Source: JAKOUL01 sp035378845 (GTDB lineage: Bacteria > Dictyoglomota > Dictyoglomia > Dictyoglomales > Dictyoglomaceae). From it: DNA of 64,000 bases. Below are positions 17,587 to 27,612 of the stretch, piece after piece; position 1 is the stretch's first letter; every line of letters begins with the position of its first letter. The stretch lies in NCBI GenBank assembly GCA_035378845.1, contig DAOSUP010000007.1:12988-76987 (forward strand), given 5' to 3'. A program made the position numbers and the translations under genes. The notes beneath the pieces are model-generated. The model was not told the origin of the DNA. It did no database searches and saw nothing but the letters and a program-made list of their open reading frames with translations.

Positions 17587-18582
17587 ATGAATAAGGATAT
17601 TGAAAGGAAAATTATCTCAATCTTAGAAATTTTAAACAATGCTACAGAACCTGTTGGAGCAAGTTTTATATCGGAAAAACTCCTTGAAAGAGGAATTGAG
17701 CTAAGTGAAAGAGCTGTAAGATATCATTTAAAATTAATGGATGAAAGAGGGTTTACAAAAGTTGTAGGGAAAAAGGGAAGATTAATAACTGAAAAGGGAA
17801 GAGAAGAGATAAAAAATGCTCTTGTATCAGACAAGTTAGGTTTTATCATAAGTAAGATAGAAAACTTAGCTTTTCATGTAACCTTAGATAAATCTAATGG
17901 AAAAGGAAATGTAGTTTTAAATCTTTCAATTGTTCCTAAAAAAGATCTTAAAAAGGCTCTCAATATAATAGGAGAGATACTCAAAAAAGGATATGGCATA
18001 AGCGAGAAAGTTATAATCTTTGAAAGAGAAGATGAAGAAATAGTACCAGGCATTATAGTACCAGAGAAAAAAGCAATTATTGGAACTTTATGTAGTGTAA
18101 CTATACATGGTATTTTAATAAAAAATGGTATACCTGTGAATGCTAAATTGGGAGGAGTTTTAGAGATAAAAGCTGGAGAGACCACAAGATTTCTTGAAGC
18201 TATAACTTATCAAGGTTCTACTTTAGATCCATTAGAAATCCTTATAAAAAGTGGGATGACATCGGTCATCAACACCGTAAGAAGAAAAGAGGGCAAGATA
18301 CTTGCTACCTTTAGGGAGATACCACTTTCTGCCAGAGATGAGACAGAAAAAATCCTTGAGGAGATAAAAGAGATTGGGCTTTCTGGGAAGATACTTCTTG
18401 GTAAACCTAATCAAGAGATCTTAGCAGTTCCAGTCACTCCCGGAACTGCTGGTTTAGTAATAGCAGGAGGATTAAATCCATTAGCAGGCGTTATTGAAGC
18501 AGGAATAGATGCAGAAAATAAAGCAATGAGTATAATATATAAGTATGAGGATTTAATTCCTATTAAAGAACTCTTAGATTAA
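17587..18582 (+). CDS. nrpR: NrpR-type winged-helix nitrogen regulator
   Basis: A 331-residue regulator with an N-terminal winged helix (about 1-75, with LSERAVRYHLKLMDERG as recognition region) and one NrpR effector domain (DUF128, about 77-331), ending with GTAGLVIAGGLNPLAGVIEAG. In methanogens NrpR represses nitrogen-assimilation genes and is released by 2-oxoglutarate; some archaeal versions carry two effector domains or none with the HTH. Family placement is confident; the sensed ligand here is inferred. It overlaps the convergent argH by four bases and lies next to the arginine/carbamoyl-phosphate operon, a nitrogen-rich pathway. Confidence 0.85.
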   Translation: MNKDIERKIISILEILNNATEPVGASFISEKLLERGIELSERAVRYHLKLMDERGFTKVVGKKGRLITEKGREEIKNALVSDKLGFIISKIENLAFHVTLDKSNGKGNVVLNLSIVPKKDLKKALNIIGEILKKGYGISEKVIIFEREDEEIVPGIIVPEKKAIIGTLCSVTIHGILIKNGIPVNAKLGGVLEIKAGETTRFLEAITYQGSTLDPLEILIKSGMTSVINTVRRKEGKILATFREIPLSARDETEKILEEIKEIGLSGKILLGKPNQEILAVPVTPGTAGLVIAGGLNPLAGVIEAGIDAENKAMSIIYKYEDLIPIKELLD

Positions 18583-20018
18583 AGGAATTTTGATAAAAGC
18601 TCTTCTAAAGTTGGTAAATTCTTTCTTCTTTCTTCCCATTCCTCTTTTAAGCTCTCTAAAGAAGAGAGTTTAGTTTCTAAAACTTTCAAATTAATCTTAG
18701 GATTGGGACTTCCAAAGGTTTTCTTAGCATTTACACTTTTTTCAGGAGATAATAGATCAAAAACATCCTCTTCAAAAAAAGGAGAAAATGTTTTCCATTC
18801 ATCAATTTTTAATTCATTGAAATTTTTCTTTTTCTCTTCGCAGTATCTCACCAAGTCTCCAATTATCTTATGAGCTTCTCTAAAGGGAACTCCCTTTAGG
18901 ACTAAATACTCTGCAAGATCTGTAGCTAAAAGGAAAGAATCTTCTGCAAACCTTTTTAAGTTTTCTTTATGAAACTCAATCTTAGGAAGAAATCCAATCC
19001 AGACCTTAAAAGCCAATTTTAATTCATCTACAGCAGAAAATACCAATGGTTTATCCTCTTGAATGTCTCTGTTATAACTTAAAGGTAAAGCCTTTAATGT
19101 AATAAAAAGATCCATTAGATTTCCTATTATTTTTCCTACCTTTCCACGGGTAAGTTCAGCTACATCAGGATTCCTTTTATGAGGCATCATACTGCTTCCT
19201 GTAGAATACTCTTCTGGTAGTGTTAAAAATGAGAATTCTTGAGATGACCAAAGAATAATCTCTTCTGCAAGACGAGAAAGATGAAGATATGTCAAGGAAG
19301 CAAAGAATAAAAACTCTAATGCAAAATCCCTATCGGAAACAGCATCCATACTATTTTGAGATATTTTTGAAAACTTTAAAAGTTTTGCAGTATATTCTCT
19401 ATCAAGGGGAATACTACTTCCTGCTAATGCACCTGATCCAAGAGGCATCACATCTAATCTTTTATATAGATCTCCCAGTCTTTCCAAATCCCTTTCAAAC
19501 ATAGAGTCGTAAGCAAGAAAATAATGTCCAAGGGTAACTGGCTGGGCATGTTGAAGATGAGTATATCCTGGCATTACTGTATCTATATGTTCTTTTGCAA
19601 GACTAAGAAGCACAGCTCTAAACTCTATAAGAAGGCTTGAAATTTCACAAACCTCTTCACGAAGGTAGAGTCTGAAATCTATTGCTACCTGATCGTTCCT
19701 ACTTCTTCCTGTATGAATCTTCTTTCCTATATCACCTATTTTTTGCGTTAACTTCTCTTCTATAAAAGTGTGAATGTCCTCTGCATCACTGATAATATTA
19801 GGATCAGTTAAAATTGACGAATTAAGATCTAATATGGCATCTCTAAGAATTTGCATCTCATTGGAATTAAACATACCTATCTTTTTCAAAGTAAGGAGAT
19901 GAGCACAAGTTCCAACAAGATCAGCCTTCCAAAGTCTTTTATCAAAACTTAGAGAAAAAGTAAAATCTTCCACATCTTTATTTAGAGACTTTGTCCAACG
20001 ACTTTGCCAGAGAGCCAT
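18579..20018 (-). CDS. argH: argininosuccinate lyase
   Basis: Last step of arginine synthesis: cleaves argininosuccinate to arginine and fumarate. It has 479 residues, family-typical. The fumarase-superfamily signature GSSMMPHKRNPD, with the catalytic Ser, is present, as are GRSRNDQVA and TVMPGYTHLQHAQP. AAGGAGG precedes the ATG. Its first 37 bases overlap the end of carB, indicating translational coupling in the arg/car operon. The 3' end meets nrpR with a four-base overlap. Confidence 0.97.
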   Translation of the reverse strand: MALWQSRWTKSLNKDVEDFTFSLSFDKRLWKADLVGTCAHLLTLKKIGMFNSNEMQILRDAILDLNSSILTDPNIISDAEDIHTFIEEKLTQKIGDIGKKIHTGRSRNDQVAIDFRLYLREEVCEISSLLIEFRAVLLSLAKEHIDTVMPGYTHLQHAQPVTLGHYFLAYDSMFERDLERLGDLYKRLDVMPLGSGALAGSSIPLDREYTAKLLKFSKISQNSMDAVSDRDFALEFLFFASLTYLHLSRLAEEIILWSSQEFSFLTLPEEYSTGSSMMPHKRNPDVAELTRGKVGKIIGNLMDLFITLKALPLSYNRDIQEDKPLVFSAVDELKLAFKVWIGFLPKIEFHKENLKRFAEDSFLLATDLAEYLVLKGVPFREAHKIIGDLVRYCEEKKKNFNELKIDEWKTFSPFFEEDVFDLLSPEKSVNAKKTFGSPNPKINLKVLETKLSSLESLKEEWEERRKNLPTLEELLSKFL

Positions 20019-23000
20019 TTTTCCTCCTTATAAAACTCTTGAATAGCCCTATAATCAATATCACCGTTAATCTCAGAGAGCATTTTGATTATGGCATTCC
20101 ACATATCCTCGGCTACAATACATGGAATTCCTACATCAAAACAAGCTCTTCTCCATAATTTATCCTTTTCACCGATAGCTACTACAAGATCAAAATTATA
20201 GGAAGTAAGAGTTGTAAGCTCATCCCCCTTAGGCTCTATCTTAATAAATCCATCTCTTTCTTCTAAAGAATACAATTTATATCCCTTTTTAATGAGAGTA
20301 TCCCATAAAGCCTCAAAGTATGTGGTAACAAAAATTCTTCCACCATTTATAGGCACTTTTATACCACTGGCAAGTAATGCTTTATAAATAGCTTTAGACC
20401 AATCATAATCTATTCCCATAACTTCACCTGTAGATCTCATCTCAGGACCAAGTTCTATTTCGGCTCCTTTTATTTTTGTAAAGGAAAACACAGGAGCTTT
20501 TATAGCATAGTAGTCAGGAGATGGATGAAGCCCTGGTTTGAGATTAAGATCTTTTAAGGAGTAGCCCAGAGCTATCTTAGTAGCAAATCTTACAAGAGGA
20601 AGTCTTAAAATTTTACTCAAGTAAGGAACTGTTCTTGATGCACGAGGATTTGCTTCCAACACATATACCTTCTCATCTTTTTTGGAAACCACATATTGGA
20701 TATTTAAAAGTCCTTTCACCTCAAGTCCTAAAGCAATCTTAGTAGAGTAATCTACAATAGTATCTATTACCTTCTTAGATAAAGAGTAGGCAGGGAATAC
20801 TGTAGTACTATCTCCAGAATGAACTCCTGCTCTCTCAATATGTTCCATAACTCCAGGAATAAATACTTCCTTTCCATCGCAAAGAAGATCTACTTCTGTT
20901 TCCTTACCTAAGATAAATTGATCTATCCAAAGGGGTAAAATTATATCTCTTCTTTTAAAATAGCTCTCCAGATCCTCCATATTTGTTACTATAATCATAG
21001 CCCTTCCACCAAGAACATAAGATGGTCTTAAAAGTACTGGAAAGCCTATTTCATTTATTACTTCCCTCGCTTCCTCAAGATTTCTTATGTAATATCCCTC
21101 AGGTCTTGGAATATTAAGTCCTCTTAAAAACCTATCAAACTTTTCTCTATCTTCTGCAAGATCAATACTTTTCTGAGAAGTACCAAGGAGATAAAAACCC
21201 CTCTGAGTCAAATTCTTTAAAAGATTTATAGCAGTTTGACCACCAAACTGAGATATAAATCCAAGAGGTTCTTCTTGTTCCATAATATTGGTAACATCCT
21301 CTGCAGTTAAAGGCTCAAAGTATAACCTATCAGACATATCAAAGTCTGTACTTAAGGTTTCAGGATTGTTATTTATCATAACAGATACAAGTCCTTCTTC
21401 TCTTATTGCCTGTACTGCATGTACAGTACAATAATCAAATTCAATCCCTTGCCCTATCCTTATAGGTCCACTTCCGATAACCACTACAGACCTTTGAGGA
21501 TTCTTTTGAGCTTCATTTTCCTCTTCATAAGTAGAGTAATAATATGGACTTTGAGCTGAAAATTCTGCAGCACAAGTATCTACAATTTTGTAAACAGGGA
21601 AAATTTTGTGTAACCTTCTGAATCTAAAAATTTCTTCCTTTGTAGCATTTAAAAAGCATGAAAGATCATAATCCCCAAGTCCAATCTTCTTAAGTCTTCT
21701 TAATTCTTGAGGTGTTATTTCAGAGAGAGATTTACCATTATATTCTTTGGAAAGTTTAATAAGATTATAAATCTTTGTGAGGAAGAATTTATCAATCTTT
21801 GTAAGTTCATAAGCTTCGTCAACACCCATGCCTCTCCTAAATCCCTCAGCAAGGAGGAAGAGCCTCCTATCATCTGCTTCTTTCAAATATTTTTTTATTT
21901 CCTCATCAGTAAAATAGGAAAATCTATGATCAAAAAGACCAGCCTCAACCTCTAAAGATCTTAATGCTTTTGAAAGAGCCTCTTCAAAGGTTCTTCCTAA
22001 TGCCATTACCTCTCCCGTAGCTTGCATCTGTGTCCCAAGTCTTCTTTCTTTCACTTTAAACTTTTCAAAAGCCCATTTTGGAATCTTAACCACTACATAA
22101 TCTAAAGCAGGCTCAAAAGCAGCATAAGTTTCTTTTGTAACAGGGTTTCTTATTTCATCAAGAGTCCTTCCTAAAGCAATCTTAGCAGTAAGCCTTGCAA
22201 TAGGAAATCCAGTGGCTTTTGATGCTAAAGCACTGGATCTACTCACTCTTGGGTTTACTTCTATTACATAGTACTCTCTACTATTAGGATTTAACGCAAA
22301 CTGAATATTGCATCCACCTTCAATTTTAAGGGCTGAGATGATTTTTAAAGATGCGCTTCTTAACATCTGATATTCTATATCATTTAGAGTTTGTGTGGGA
22401 GCTACAACTATACTATCACCAGTATGAATCCCCATAGGATCCACGTTTTCCATACCACATATGGTTATCACATTTCCTTTTCTATCTCTCATTACCTCAA
22501 ATTCTATCTCTTTCCATCCTACAACACTTTTTTCAAGTAAGACTTGACTTACCGGACTTAACTTTAGACCTTTAAGTAGAGCTCTTTCAAATTCCTCTTC
22601 TGTCTCTACAACACCTCCACCTGTTCCTCCTAAAGTATAAGCAGGTCTTATAACCAAAGGAAATCCCATCTCCCTACCAGCTTCTCTACCTTCATCTATG
22701 GATCTTACTACTACACTTGAAAGTACAGGTTCTCCAATCTCTCCCATTCTTTTCCTAAATAGCTCTCTGTCTTCCGCCATACTTATGGACTCCAGAGATG
22801 CTCCTAAAAGAGGAATATCAACTTTATCCAAAACTCCTGAAGAAGCAATTTCCATAGCAAGATTTAAGCCTGTCTGCCCTCCAAGAGTAGCAATAATCCC
22901 ATCAGGTCTTTCCTTTTCAAGAATCCTACTTATACTTTCCACAGTAATAGGTTCTATATAAATCCTATCAGCCATTTCCCAGTCGGTCATAATAGTAGCA

Positions 23001-23146
23001 GGGTTGGAATTAACAAGGACTACTTCTACACCTTCTTCTCTTAAAGCCTTGCAAGCTTGAGTTCCTGAATAATCAAACTCTGCTGCCTGCCCTATCACAA
23101 TAGGACCCGAACCTATGACTAAAATTTTCTCATACTTTTTCTCCAA
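19982..23146 (-). CDS. carB: carbamoyl-phosphate synthase large subunit
   Basis: Makes carbamoyl phosphate from bicarbonate, ATP and ammonia channelled from CarA. It has 1054 residues with the full layout: two ATP-grasp halves with parallel motifs (GSGPIVIGQAAEFDYSGTQ near the start and GSGPIRIGQGIEFDYC near 560), an oligomerisation segment between them, and a C-terminal MGS-like allosteric domain (about 925-1054). Start is TTG at 23146, preceded by AGAGGTG. Located between carA and argH, it serves arginine synthesis at least; no pyr genes are nearby. Confidence 0.97.
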   Translation of the reverse strand: MEKKYEKILVIGSGPIVIGQAAEFDYSGTQACKALREEGVEVVLVNSNPATIMTDWEMADRIYIEPITVESISRILEKERPDGIIATLGGQTGLNLAMEIASSGVLDKVDIPLLGASLESISMAEDRELFRKRMGEIGEPVLSSVVVRSIDEGREAGREMGFPLVIRPAYTLGGTGGGVVETEEEFERALLKGLKLSPVSQVLLEKSVVGWKEIEFEVMRDRKGNVITICGMENVDPMGIHTGDSIVVAPTQTLNDIEYQMLRSASLKIISALKIEGGCNIQFALNPNSREYYVIEVNPRVSRSSALASKATGFPIARLTAKIALGRTLDEIRNPVTKETYAAFEPALDYVVVKIPKWAFEKFKVKERRLGTQMQATGEVMALGRTFEEALSKALRSLEVEAGLFDHRFSYFTDEEIKKYLKEADDRRLFLLAEGFRRGMGVDEAYELTKIDKFFLTKIYNLIKLSKEYNGKSLSEITPQELRRLKKIGLGDYDLSCFLNATKEEIFRFRRLHKIFPVYKIVDTCAAEFSAQSPYYYSTYEEENEAQKNPQRSVVVIGSGPIRIGQGIEFDYCTVHAVQAIREEGLVSVMINNNPETLSTDFDMSDRLYFEPLTAEDVTNIMEQEEPLGFISQFGGQTAINLLKNLTQRGFYLLGTSQKSIDLAEDREKFDRFLRGLNIPRPEGYYIRNLEEAREVINEIGFPVLLRPSYVLGGRAMIIVTNMEDLESYFKRRDIILPLWIDQFILGKETEVDLLCDGKEVFIPGVMEHIERAGVHSGDSTTVFPAYSLSKKVIDTIVDYSTKIALGLEVKGLLNIQYVVSKKDEKVYVLEANPRASRTVPYLSKILRLPLVRFATKIALGYSLKDLNLKPGLHPSPDYYAIKAPVFSFTKIKGAEIELGPEMRSTGEVMGIDYDWSKAIYKALLASGIKVPINGGRIFVTTYFEALWDTLIKKGYKLYSLEERDGFIKIEPKGDELTTLTSYNFDLVVAIGEKDKLWRRACFDVGIPCIVAEDMWNAIIKMLSEINGDIDYRAIQEFYKEEKWLSGKVVGQSL

Positions 23147-23160
23147 GAATGACCACCTCT

Positions 23161-24237
23161 CTATACAATAAGTCTATAAAACTCGTCAAATAAGAATCTT
23201 GTATCCAATGGACCTGGTGATGCCTCTGGATGAAACTGTACTGCTATAATTGGTAGAGAGTTATGTTTTATTCCTTCCACAGTATTATCATTTAGGTTAT
23301 AGTAATTTACCTCAAAACCGGAAGGTAAGGTGCTATCATTTATGGCATAGCTATGGTTTTGAGAAGTAATAAATACCCTCCCTGAATCTGTATTATAAAC
23401 AGGATGGTTTGCACCACGATGTCCAAATTTTAATTTATATGTCCTTCCCCCCACACTCAAGGCTAAAAGTAGAATCCCAAGACAAATACCTAATATAGGT
23501 TTCTCCATTTTTAAAATACTTCTTATCGTTTCTTGTACATAAGGAACATTAGAAGGATCCCCAGGTCCATTTGAGAGCAATATCCCATGAGGTTCGTAAT
23601 TTTTTATATCTTCAAATGAGGTCCAAGCAGGAAAAACTTTTATTCTAAAATTATATTTTAAAAGCTCCCTTATAATTCCTCTTTTCACACCAAAATCAAG
23701 AAGTGCTATTCTTTTTTCTCCCTCAGGATTTATTTCGTAAGGCACCGTGGTAGTTATCCTTCTTACTAAGTCTAAATAATTGAAGTCATAATTTGCGAGT
23801 TTTTTTGCAAGGACAAAGGGATCTTTTTCTTCAGTGGAGATTATAGCTTTCATAGTACCAAATTTCCTTATCTCTCTCACAATAGCTCTGGTATCCACAT
23901 TATGAATCCCTACAATTTTATTTTTGATTAAAAATTCAGAAAGGGTAAGCTCGCTATCCCAATGAAATTTATAGTCATTAAATTCTCTTGCTACAACTCC
24001 TGCACTATAAATTTTATTGCTTTCTAATCGTTCCATATCTATTCCATAATTTCCTATTAGTGGATAAGAAAAGACAATAATTTGATTAGTATATGATGGA
24101 TCTGTCAGCTCCTGTGGATATCCAATCATACTGGTATTGAAGACAATTTCTCCTACTTTCTCCCCTTCATATCCAAAACTTTCACCTATATATGTATGCC
24201 CTGTTTCTAAGACAAGAGTAGCCTCTTTATTCTGCAT
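23161..24237 (-). CDS. carA: carbamoyl-phosphate synthase small (glutaminase) subunit
   Basis: Hydrolyses glutamine and passes ammonia to CarB. It has 358 residues: the CPSase N-terminal domain (1-150), then a class I glutamine amidotransferase domain. The catalytic triad is present: C252 in GICLG, H336 and E338 in FHPEA; SNGPGDP is at 222-228. Oddity: the usual GHQ after the Cys is GIL (I255, L256); the Gln normally contacts bound glutamine. Start: ATG at 24237, eight bases after AGAGGAG, rather than the GTG at 24246 that abuts that site. It overlaps argD by eleven bases. Confidence 0.95.
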   Translation of the reverse strand: MQNKEATLVLETGHTYIGESFGYEGEKVGEIVFNTSMIGYPQELTDPSYTNQIIVFSYPLIGNYGIDMERLESNKIYSAGVVAREFNDYKFHWDSELTLSEFLIKNKIVGIHNVDTRAIVREIRKFGTMKAIISTEEKDPFVLAKKLANYDFNYLDLVRRITTTVPYEINPEGEKRIALLDFGVKRGIIRELLKYNFRIKVFPAWTSFEDIKNYEPHGILLSNGPGDPSNVPYVQETIRSILKMEKPILGICLGILLLALSVGGRTYKLKFGHRGANHPVYNTDSGRVFITSQNHSYAINDSTLPSGFEVNYYNLNDNTVEGIKHNSLPIIAVQFHPEASPGPLDTRFLFDEFYRLIV

Positions 24238-25396
24238 AAGATTCACTCCTCTTTAAAAGGACTTCTTTAATCTTTTTAAGCCCAAAATCCAGCTCTTCTT
24301 TTGTTATAATCAGAGGAGGAAGAAGTCTTAATACATAATCTCCTGCAGAAAGGACTAAAACTCCATTTTCAATTAATTCTTCTATTACCTCTCTTACTTT
24401 TATTTTTAATTCTATACCCCATATTAATCCTCTTCCTCTAATCTCCTTAATAATAGGGATCTCAGTTTTTAATTCACTAAGTTTTTTTTCTAAATAAACT
24501 CCTTTTTCTTTAACATCCTTAAGAAATTCTTCTCTTCCAACTAAATCAAGTACTGCCATACCTGCTGCACATGCTACTAAATTTCCTCCCATTGTAGTAC
24601 CATGAGCACCAGGACCCATAGTACCGGCAATCTCCTTAGTAGTACAGACAGCACCTAAGGGTAATCCTCCTCCTAATGCTTTTGCAAGAAGAATCATATC
24701 TGCGTAAATTCCATAGTATTCTTCTGCAAGGAAATATCCTGTCCTTCCTATACCAGTTTGTATCTCATCAAGGATAAGAAGTATTCCTTTTTCTTTTGTG
24801 ATACTTCTTACCTCTTGTAAATACTCTTTATTTGCAGGATAAATCCCTCCCTCTCCTTGGATAGGTTCTAAAATCACAGCACATGTTTCTTCATCAATGG
24901 CTTTTTCAAGAGAGGAAATATCATTAAATGGCACATAGGTAAACCCAGGCACCATAGGTTCAAAGCCCTCTTGATATTTTCTTTGTCCTGTGGCAGAAAG
25001 AGAGCCATAAGTTCTACCATGGAAAGAATTTTCCATAGTTACAAACTTCCATCTTCTGCCGTTAAAAAATTTCCTTGCAGTTTTTATAGCAGCTTCTACT
25101 GCTTCGGTACCACTATTAGTTAAAAAAAATGCCTCCCTTTTTGTAAGAGAGGCAAGTTTTTCAGTAATCTCTAACTGGGGCAGGTTATAAAACAGATTTG
25201 AGACATGTGAAACCTTCTCTATCTGTGATTTTACATTCTTAATAATATCTGGATGAGCATGTCCTAATGCATTAACCCCAATACCACTGGTAAGATCTAA
25301 ATATTTATTACCCTTATCATCAAAAAGCCAAACTCCTTCTCCTTTTACAAGAACAGGTTTAAATCTTTTATATACAGGGAAAAATCTATCTTCCAT
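24227..25396 (-). CDS. argD: acetylornithine aminotransferase
   Basis: A PLP enzyme converting N-acetylglutamate semialdehyde to N-acetylornithine (class III aminotransferase). It has 389 residues. The PLP lysine is K239 (LLAKALGGGLPLGA), and D210-E211 (LDEIQTGIGRTG) holds the pyridine ring. NSGTEAVEAAIK and SFHGRTYGSLSATG are also visible. The ATG is preceded by GAGGTGATGAG. It may also serve lysine synthesis, as is common for ArgD. Within the arg operon between argJ and carA, overlapping carA. Confidence 0.96.
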   Translation of the reverse strand: MEDRFFPVYKRFKPVLVKGEGVWLFDDKGNKYLDLTSGIGVNALGHAHPDIIKNVKSQIEKVSHVSNLFYNLPQLEITEKLASLTKREAFFLTNSGTEAVEAAIKTARKFFNGRRWKFVTMENSFHGRTYGSLSATGQRKYQEGFEPMVPGFTYVPFNDISSLEKAIDEETCAVILEPIQGEGGIYPANKEYLQEVRSITKEKGILLILDEIQTGIGRTGYFLAEEYYGIYADMILLAKALGGGLPLGAVCTTKEIAGTMGPGAHGTTMGGNLVACAAGMAVLDLVGREEFLKDVKEKGVYLEKKLSELKTEIPIIKEIRGRGLIWGIELKIKVREVIEELIENGVLVLSAGDYVLRLLPPLIITKEELDFGLKKIKEVLLKRSESYAE

Positions 25397-25405
25397 CTCA
25401 TCACC

Positions 25406-26581
25406 TCATGTCCTATAATAGGCATTAATCTTCACATAATCTTCGGTTAAATCACACCCCCAGGAAACTGCCTTATATCTTCCTTCGTTTAATTTTACCC
25501 TTATCAAAATTTCCTCGCCTTTTAAATATTTTTTAACTTCCTGAGAATTATAACTTAAAGGTTCATTTTTTGCAAAAACTAAAAAATCTCCCAAATAAAG
25601 CTCTATCTTAGATAAATCCAAAGGATACTCTGTCTGTCCCATACTTGCTAAGATCCTTCCCCAATTATCATCTCCACCAGCGAAAGCAGCTTTCACTAAG
25701 TTAGAAGTTATTACAGATCTTGCCAACATCTTCGCCACCTTAAGACTTTTAGCTTTTTCTACACTTACATTAATAAGTCTCTTAGCACCTTCCCCATCTT
25801 TTGCAATCTTCTTAGCAAGATCTTGAGAAACCATATTAAGCCCTTTTTGAAATAATCTTAGAGGAACATCCTCTTCATATGTTGAAAATAAAAGCACTGT
25901 ATCATTAGTACTGCTACAACCATCTATACTAACCTGATTAAAAGAGATATCCGCTGTCTTTTTCAAAGCTTTCATTAACTCTTCTCTTGGAAGTTTTGCA
26001 TTAGTCCCAATAAATGTAAGCATTGTAGCCATATTAGGATGAATCATCCCTGAACCTTTTGCCACCCCAGTAATAATTATATTATCTTTTTTTACTGATG
26101 TAATCTTAGGAGAAGTATCGGTAGTCATAATAGCTTCTGCTACTTCTCTTCCAGTACCTTTATCTAAACGCTTAAAAGCCTCTTCAATTCCATAAGATAT
26201 CTTCTCTTTTTCCAAATAAGCTCCAATCTTTCCTGTGGATGCTATAAACACCAATTCTTTTTTTATTCCCAAATATTTTGCTACTTCTTCAGCCATAAAC
26301 TCTGCATCTTTTAAGCCTCTCTCTCCTGTGCATGCATTGGCTTGTCCACTATTTATAATCACAGCTTGTATAAGACCATATTTTTCAAGATGCCTCTGAG
26401 AAATAATTACAGGCGCAGCTTTTACTGTATTTTTTGTAAACATAGCTACTGCAGATACAGGTTTTTCAAAAACAATAAGAGCAAGATCTAATTTATTATC
26501 TTCTTTTAGCCCGCAAGAGACCCCTGCTGCTTTTACTCTTTTTAAATCTGTTAATGTATGCTCACTAAAATTCCACTCCAT
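25406..26581 (-). CDS. argJ: bifunctional glutamate N-acetyltransferase (ArgJ)
   Basis: Transfers the acetyl group from N-acetylornithine to glutamate, and in bifunctional forms also makes N-acetylglutamate from acetyl-CoA. It has 391 residues. The self-cleavage site is visible as A185-T186 in HPNMATML, giving alpha and beta chains with Thr186 as nucleophile. Since no argA is in the operon, the bifunctional form is likely, though this cannot be proven from sequence. It sits between argC and argD with short spacing. Confidence 0.96.
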   Translation of the reverse strand: MEWNFSEHTLTDLKRVKAAGVSCGLKEDNKLDLALIVFEKPVSAVAMFTKNTVKAAPVIISQRHLEKYGLIQAVIINSGQANACTGERGLKDAEFMAEEVAKYLGIKKELVFIASTGKIGAYLEKEKISYGIEEAFKRLDKGTGREVAEAIMTTDTSPKITSVKKDNIIITGVAKGSGMIHPNMATMLTFIGTNAKLPREELMKALKKTADISFNQVSIDGCSSTNDTVLLFSTYEEDVPLRLFQKGLNMVSQDLAKKIAKDGEGAKRLINVSVEKAKSLKVAKMLARSVITSNLVKAAFAGGDDNWGRILASMGQTEYPLDLSKIELYLGDFLVFAKNEPLSYNSQEVKKYLKGEEILIRVKLNEGRYKAVSWGCDLTEDYVKINAYYRT

Positions 26582-26601
26582 CTCCTCAAACCTTCCTTTA
26601 T

Positions 26602-27612
26602 TTATGGATATAGTGGTAAAAAGTCAATACCTTCTTCTTCAGAAAAGCCAAAAATAAGATTCATATTTTGAACTGCTTGCCCTGCAGCACCTTTTATAAG
26701 GTTATCAATAGCGACAAAAACTACGGCATTCTCTGTATTCTTATCTACTTGGGCACTGATCATAACAAAATTACTACCCCTTACTTTTTTTATCTCCGGA
26801 GAATATCCTGGAGGAAGGATCTTTATAAAATATTCTCCTTTATATGTCTCTTTATAAAGCTCAAAAAGATCTTCAGAAGAGATACTATCTCTTAATGGAG
26901 CATAAATAGAAGCAAAAATTCCTCTAAAAGTTGGAAGAAGTTGAGGAATAAATAAAACCCTCAGATATCCAATCTCTTTCAAAATCTGCTCTATCTCAGG
27001 CTGATGTCTATGATTTAGTATGGAATAAGCTTGAAAATTCTCTGCTATATTTCCATATATATTTTTATCAGAAGCCTTCCTACCCGAGCCAGAAATTCCT
27101 GATTTAGCATCTATAATGGCTGATGCTAAAATCAAATTATTCTTTACTAAGGGATATAAGCCAAGAATAGAGGCAGTAGGATAACATCCTGGATTTGCTA
27201 TAAACTTAGCTTTTTTAATTCTTTCTCTAAAGACTTCTGGAAGTCCATATTCCGTCTTTCCAATAAGCTCTGGGATTGGATGTTTTATTCCATAGACTCT
27301 CTCATAAACCTCTGGATTTTGAAATCTAAAGTCTGCACTAAGATCAATAAAGGTCTCAGGAATTTTCATCTCAGACAAAAATTTTGCAGCCTCTCCATTT
27401 TCAAGGGCAAAAAAGAATATATCAATCTCTTCTATAAAATCTTTATAAGCATCCCTTGAAAATATATTAATCTTTTTATCATTAAAAATATCTACACTTT
27501 TTAAATGGTCACTAAAAAGATATAATTTCTGCACTTTAGGATGCTTTACAAGAATTCTTGTTAATTCTTGTCCCGTATATCCAGATGCTCCCATAATTCC
27601 CACATTGATCAT
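26602..27612 (-). CDS. argC: N-acetyl-gamma-glutamyl-phosphate reductase
   Basis: The NADPH-dependent reductase giving N-acetylglutamate semialdehyde, 336 residues. The nucleotide fold starts at [17 protein letters not shown]. The catalytic Cys is C143 in [17 protein letters not shown] is the conserved His region. Its ATG overlaps the argG stop as ATGA, indicating coupling. The partner kinase argB is not in the window, so it must be encoded elsewhere. Confidence 0.97.
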   Translation of the reverse strand: MINVGIMGASGYTGQELTRILVKHPKVQKLYLFSDHLKSVDIFNDKKINIFSRDAYKDFIEEIDIFFFALENGEAAKFLSEMKIPETFIDLSADFRFQNPEVYERVYGIKHPIPELIGKTEYGLPEVFRERIKKAKFIANPGCYPTASILGLYPLVKNNLILASAIIDAKSGISGSGRKASDKNIYGNIAENFQAYSILNHRHQPEIEQILKEIGYLRVLFIPQLLPTFRGIFASIYAPLRDSISSEDLFELYKETYKGEYFIKILPPGYSPEIKKVRGSNFVMISAQVDKNTENAVVFVAIDNLIKGAAGQAVQNMNLIFGFSEEEGIDFLPLYP

